10,350 nucleotides of DNA from NCBI GenBank assembly GCA_020435885.1, contig JAGQYU010000226.1:1-10350 (forward strand), in the 5' to 3' direction. Positions 6,911 to 10,350 of this stretch are shown piece after piece; positions within the stretch are counted from its first letter, which is position 1; each line of letters starts with the position of its first letter. The DNA is from Flavobacteriaceae bacterium. GTDB taxonomy: Bacteria; Bacteroidota; Bacteroidia; Flavobacteriales; Flavobacteriaceae. The notes beneath the pieces were generated by a model. It made no database searches, was not told where the DNA came from, and worked only from the letters and a program-made list of their open reading frames with translations. The position numbers and the translations under genes were made by a program.

Positions 6911-7867
6911 AGCATTCCAGTTTCGAACAGTACTGGTTACGCATCAGCTTTATTAAACGCAGGAACTATTGAAAATAAAGGTTGGGAGGTACAACTTAAT
7001 GCTACTCCGATAAAAACCACTGATTTTTCATGGAATATCTCACTTAACTGGGCAAAAAATGAAAGCCTCGTTGTTGAATTAATTGATGGTGTAGATAATC
7101 TTCAACTTGGTGCATTCCAAGGAGGTATATCATTAAATGCAACACCAGGCCAACCCTATGGAACTATAAGAGGTTCTGATTATGTTTATCATTCCAATGG
7201 ACAGCCTATCATTTATACAACTAATGATGCTCCAAGTGGTTCATGGGTAGGCGCCTATCAAAGGACTTCTAATAGTAATCAGGTGATAGGAGATATCAAC
7301 CCTGACTGGACAGGTGGTGTTTTTAATAGTTTTAAATATAAAAACCTTGTTTTCAGCTTCTTAATAGACATTCAAAAAGGGGGTGAATTATTCTCATTGG
7401 ATACATGGTATGGATATGCAACTGGTCTTTACGATTTTACTGCTGGTTCTAATGATTTAGGTAACCCAGTACGAAATGATGTAACAAACGGTGCTGATAG
7501 TGGAGGTGTAATTCTACCTGGTGTTAATGCTGATGGTTCTGTGAATTCAACAAGAAATTATGTAGGCTACTATGCAAATGGATGGGGTTATGTAAGGAGT
7601 CCAAATGCGGCCCACGTATATGATGCCGGATTTGTAAAGTTGAGAGAAGCAAGTTTAACATATGATTTTGGTAATAAAGTTCTAGATAAATTACCGTTTA
7701 CACATGCTTCTGTTTCCATTATTGGAAGGAACCTTTGGATAATTGAGAAAGATGTTCCATATGCCGATCCTGAGGCTGGTTTAGGAGCAGGAAACATTCA
7801 AGGTTACCAATCCGGTTCTTACCCTGCTGTTAAAGAAATTGGTGCAAGTATTAAACTACAGTTTTAA
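6902..7867 (+). pseudogene. SusC/RagA-type TonB-dependent receptor, N-terminally truncated
   Basis: About 321 residues of the C-terminal beta-barrel remain, of a family normally near 1000 residues. The frame is recognisable from ITSIPVSNSTGYASALLNAG, a standard SusC barrel motif, through NKGWEVQLNATP, VIGDINPDWTGGVFNSFKYKN, FVKLREASLTYDF and SVSIIGRNLWI, to the typical ending SYPAVKEIGASIKLQF. Signal peptide, carboxypeptidase-like domain, TonB box and plug are absent. The frame is open upstream only to about 6860, with no suitable start, and resemblance stops near 6900, where an antisense TolB fragment begins. A GTG at 7283 could open a 194-residue product, but it lies inside the barrel and is unlikely to be used. 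The following susD lies 10 bp away, as in intact pairs. Either a decayed gene, a silent cassette, or an assembly join. Confidence 0.88.
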
Positions 7868-7877
7868 AAGATAAATC

Positions 7878-9305
7878 ATGAAAAAAATAATTATACCTTT
7901 TTTGTCCTTTCTAATTTTAAATTCTTGTATGAGTGATGACAAGTATGAGGATTATAATAGAGATCCCAAAAACCCGACTCAGGTAGATGCAGGTTTTTTG
8001 TTTAACAATGCATTAAAGAGTTTGGTGGATCAAATGACAAGTACTAATGTAAATCTAAATATTTACAGAATGTTAGCTCAATATTGGACCGAAACAACTT
8101 ATGTTGATGAAGCTAACTATGATTTCAATACAAGAAATATCCCACAAAATCACTGGTCTGAAATGTATAGAGATGTATTATTAGATCTAACTGATGCACA
8201 AGTTATTGTGATGTCTGACACTGATTTATCAGCTGCTGATAAGACAACCAGAGCTGCTCAGGCAGAAGTTCTTATGATCTATACTTGGCAACAAATGGTG
8301 GATACATTTGGTAATATTCCCTATACTGAGGCACTTAATGCCAATGCTTATCCGCTTCCAAGATATGATGATGCAGCTACAATATATAATGATTTATTGT
8401 CACGAATTGATGAAGCAATTGTTGGCTTAAATGGTAACGGTAGCGGTTTTGATATTGACAATTTATATTTTGGGGATATGGATGCATGGAGGAAGTTCGC
8501 TGTTTCTTTGAAATTACGTTTAGGAATCCGTTTAGCAGATGCCAATGCTTCAGTTGCCAAATCAATAGTAGAAAGCGCATACAATACAGGTGTTTTTACT
8601 TCTAATACCGATAATGCTTCATTTGCTTATTTGTCCACTTCAAATCCTAACCCAGTTTGGGCATCATTGGTTCAATCAGGTAGAAATGATTTTGTTGCTG
8701 CCAACACTATTGTGGATTTCATGAATGATTTAAGTGATCCTAGAAGATTTGTATATTTTGCACAGAACTTAGGAGCTGGGATATATGATGGTGGCCCTTA
8801 TGGCGAAAACAATACCTATGAAAACTATACACATATAGGGGACATTATGCATGATGCGACTACCCCTGCCTGTTTGCTAGATTTTGCTGAAGTATCTTTC
8901 TATTTAGCAGAAGCTGCTGCGAGAGGATGGTCTGTGGGCGGTTCAGCAGAAGATCACTACAATAATGGCATAACTGCCTCATTCGATTATTGGGGTGTTT
9001 CAGGAGTTGCTTCTTATTTAGCTAATCCTGATGTAGCTTATTCAACGGCACCAGGAGATTGGAAAACAAAGATTGGTAATCAGTTTTGGTTAGCTATGTA
9101 TAACCGAGGTTTTGAAGGTTGGACAGTATGGAGAACATTTGACACCCCCTCATTAAATCTACCTGCAGTTAGTGGCCTTCCTGTACCGACCAGATATACC
9201 TATCCAATTAACGAGCAGAACTTAAATGAAGATAATTGGAATTCTGGATCTGCTGCAATAGGAGGTGATGATCAAACCACTAAATTATTCTGGGACAAAT
9301 TTTAA
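7878..9305 (+). CDS. SusD/RagB-like nutrient-binding outer-membrane lipoprotein
   Basis: A 475-residue lipoprotein of the SusD-like class that carries the NxDPxxPT-type start (here NRDPKNPTQVDAGFLFNNAL) and lies next to SusC; PF12771-type by resemblance. The signal peptide ends in lipobox LNSC with Cys17. Right after it stands MSDDKYED, similar to the acidic SDD-type lipoprotein export signal described in Flavobacterium, so surface exposure is expected. The body shows TPR-like helical segments (MLAQYWTETTYVD, AEVLMIYTWQQMVDTFGNIPYTEAL, WRKFAVSLKLRLGIRLAD, DFAEVSFYLAEAAARGW) and a usual C-terminal tail ending TKLFWDKF. Length is normal and the frame is intact. It would cap a SusC channel and bind a glycan, peptide or other oligomer, but its partner here is truncated. 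Translation is probably coupled to the susC remnant; no separate promoter is seen in the 10-bp gap. Confidence 0.92.
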   Translation: MKKIIIPFLSFLILNSCMSDDKYEDYNRDPKNPTQVDAGFLFNNALKSLVDQMTSTNVNLNIYRMLAQYWTETTYVDEANYDFNTRNIPQNHWSEMYRDVLLDLTDAQVIVMSDTDLSAADKTTRAAQAEVLMIYTWQQMVDTFGNIPYTEALNANAYPLPRYDDAATIYNDLLSRIDEAIVGLNGNGSGFDIDNLYFGDMDAWRKFAVSLKLRLGIRLADANASVAKSIVESAYNTGVFTSNTDNASFAYLSTSNPNPVWASLVQSGRNDFVAANTIVDFMNDLSDPRRFVYFAQNLGAGIYDGGPYGENNTYENYTHIGDIMHDATTPACLLDFAEVSFYLAEAAARGWSVGGSAEDHYNNGITASFDYWGVSGVASYLANPDVAYSTAPGDWKTKIGNQFWLAMYNRGFEGWTVWRTFDTPSLNLPAVSGLPVPTRYTYPINEQNLNEDNWNSGSAAIGGDDQTTKLFWDKF

Positions 9306-9327
9306 TATTTTAAAAAATAATTTCCTT

Positions 9328-9358
9328 AAACCGACTGTTTTAAAATAGTCGGTTTTTT
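9328..9358 (+). terminator. Intrinsic terminator after susD
   Basis: AAACCGACT (9328-9336) pairs with AGTCGGTTT (9346-9354) around a 10-base A/T centre that can itself pair, followed by further T residues to 9358. It lies 23 bases after the susD stop. Confidence 0.9.
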
Positions 9359-9430
9359 ATTTTTTATGAACTAATTTAGGATGTGATCTTTGTGCCTTCA
9401 GAAATCAATGCTCTAAGTGCAATTACAAGA

Positions 9431-9733
9431 ATGGATACCCAACTGAGACTTGAAGATGCAATTATCTCAAATGGCAAAATCGTAAATGTTGTATCAGGAA
9501 GTTACTGGCATAATCCCTTCGTAATATTTTTTAAACACCAGAAAAGCTATTTATTGATGGAGGTTTTTCTTTTGATAAACAAACCGGCCGTTCCTTTATC
9601 ACCGATTTATCATAACATATGGGATCTGTTCAAGCAAAAAAACAGTGATGATATCATATCCCTCATGTTGCTTTTTAAAAATTTATATGACGTTAGTGAA
9701 AAGACCTCAGGTCATTTTGGCCTTTACAGATAA
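9431..9733 (+). CDS. Orphan open reading frame, product unknown
   Basis: From ATG 9431 the frame codes for 100 residues (116 if the GTG at 9383 is used). The start region LRLEDAIISNGKIVNVVSGS faintly recalls the opening strand of adenine-deaminase or amidohydrolase proteins, but no catalytic motif follows and the likeness is too short to trust. The rest is hydrophobic and aromatic (NPFVIFFKHQKSYLLMEVFLLI) with a helical, charged end. It lies alone after a terminator, with no visible promoter or partner. It may be a small real gene, a fragment, or chance. Confidence 0.35.
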   Translation: MDTQLRLEDAIISNGKIVNVVSGSYWHNPFVIFFKHQKSYLLMEVFLLINKPAVPLSPIYHNIWDLFKQKNSDDIISLMLLFKNLYDVSEKTSGHFGLYR

Positions 9734-10080
9734 GTGTATTCCAATGGATTACATGTGGCAAAAGGCTAAGATCGCTTTTTACGAAACGTATTAGAATTGA
9801 TTATTCTTAAATTACAAAATTTATTCAACAAGATTTTAGACGATGAAAATTATGAGGTTATTGAAAAATTTTAAGAAATGAAAACTATTGAATTTTCGAT
9901 ACAAAAGAATTGTTGGAAATATGTTTCAGGAAGTTAAACTTTTTCGATATGAATGTAAGCTTATGGGTAAATATTTTATTCATCATCTTCTCAAGGTGTT
10001 TGACACTACTATTGACTTTTAATATCTGCCAAATTCATTGTTATAGTTAATATTAATAGTATGTATTCTAAATGCTGTCA
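9734..10080. other. Gene-poor AT-rich stretch with short open frames
   Basis: No convincing gene. Three short frames are visible. One at 9770-9872, without an ATG, ends in NKILDDENYEVIEKF. Another begins MKTIEFSIQKNCWKYVSGS near 9878. A 33-residue frame at 9949-10050, starting MNVSLWVNILFII, is hydrophobic enough for one membrane helix. The protein-like tail of the first may be a gene remnant. None has a family match that I recognise. Confidence 0.4.
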
Positions 10081-10294
10081 ACCCCACCCAAACCATCAGC
10101 AAATGTAGTCGCACGGCCTACGCCTTTTACAAGTCCGGGGCCCTTTGGGATGGCGAACATTTTTTCTTTTTGAAAAAATAACCGACCATGACTTGCCTTT
10201 TCTACAGGTGCGTCTGTTGTTGCCTTGTTTTGGTAGTGCAGATTGCCGGCAGTATCAAAACAATAACTATTGTTTAACTTAAAATTTTAAAATT
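10081..10294. other. GC-richer leader segment before the last gene
   Basis: Base composition changes abruptly near 10081, from strongly AT-rich to GC-rich runs such as CCGGGGCCC, returning to AT-rich at about 10260. Both strands are open here: a minus-strand ATG frame of 30 codons at 10160-10068 (MFAIPKGPGLVKGVG at its start) and a plus-strand frame without ATG at 10109-10282. Neither can be assigned. The 12-bp palindrome TTAAAATTTTAA (10279-10290) sits directly before the next start. The segment looks like a conserved leader or element boundary rather than a gene (inference). Confidence 0.4.
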
Positions 10295-10350
10295 ATGGCA
10301 ACAGCAGTAAAACAAAACGGAACAGCAAAAAAGGAAACAGCAACCGTTAA
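10295..10350 (+). CDS. 5' end of a Lys/Thr/Ala-rich protein, cut by window end
   Basis: ATG at 10295 opens a frame that stays open to the window end, giving 18 complete codons that read MATAVKQNGTAKKETATV. Such a low-complexity, basic, disordered N-terminus resembles small proteins found in Bacteroidota conjugative or mobilisable elements, as I recall them, but the part that would identify it is outside the window. No Shine-Dalgarno is visible; the upstream bases are pure A/T, as is usual in this phylum. Codon use is regular and the A-rich leader is normal, so a real gene is likely although its function is unknown. Confidence 0.6.
   Translation, partial: MATAVKQNGTAKKETATV

Noticed and set aside
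6982..6996. Third copy of the GGTACAACAT repeat (GGTACAACTT inside susC)
   Set aside because: Two mismatches and it lies in conserved SusC coding sequence, so it is explained by the protein.
9370..9450. Short frame with two CxxC pairs (CDLCAFRNQCSKC) suggesting a zinc ribbon
   Set aside because: No start codon, only about 27 codons between stops, and it overlaps the longer orphan frame; cysteine spacing is probably chance.
9490..9940. Repeat of TCAGGAAGTTA near 9496 and 9927 as a possible attachment duplication
   Set aside because: Only 10-11 bases match, with no extension on either side, in AT-rich DNA; not enough to support a duplication.
1..10350. CRISPR array or complete transposase/integrase gene
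   Set aside because: No regularly spaced repeats with unique spacers and no transposase or integrase motif were seen in the long frames of either strand.

Overview
The window looks like a chromosomal piece from a marine- or soil-type Bacteroidota (flavobacterial or cytophagal relative). The reasons are a SusC/SusD pair with the typical C-terminal SusC ending, lipoprotein signal peptides ending in short lipoboxes, very AT-rich intergenic DNA, starts without clear Shine-Dalgarno sequences, and a tRNA gene with no encoded CCA. All product names come from motif reading and remembered family sequences; no database search was made.

Block 1 (about 1-6024) begins with the possible 5' end of a divergent minus-strand gene and an A-tract-rich intergenic region. 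A compact same-strand run of four genes follows: two formylglycine-type (CxPSR) sulfatases, a GlpT-type glycerol-3-phosphate/phosphate antiporter, and a lipoprotein glycerophosphodiester phosphodiesterase. Gaps are 40-77 bp, so one transcript is plausible. The last two genes recreate the glpT-glpQ pair of enterobacteria: the phosphodiesterase would release glycerol-3-phosphate outside the inner membrane and GlpT would import it. The unusual part is the coupling to two sulfatases, which suggests scavenging of a sulfated glycerophospho-compound (inference).

Block 2 (about 6025-6900) holds a clean tRNA-Leu(UAG) gene and a strong intrinsic terminator, then gene-poor AT-rich DNA. That DNA carries an 11-bp-period direct repeat and a 59-bp imperfect inverted repeat. 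It then contains the C-terminal scrap of a TolB/PD40 beta-propeller gene on the minus strand. This looks like an integration and rearrangement hot spot.

Block 3 (about 6900-9360) starts at an abrupt junction where the TolB scrap meets, head to head, a SusC gene that has lost roughly its first two thirds. It is followed after 10 bp by an intact SusD-like lipoprotein gene and a terminator. Without its plug domain and signal peptide the SusC part cannot work as it stands, so this is either a decayed glycan-uptake locus, a silent recombination cassette, or an assembly join.

Block 4 (about 9360-10350) is mostly uncertain: one orphan open frame, several tiny open frames in AT-rich DNA, then from about 10081 a sharp change to GC-richer sequence. 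That segment leads into the first 18 codons of a Lys/Thr/Ala-rich protein cut by the window end, probably the front of another accessory or mobile segment (inference).
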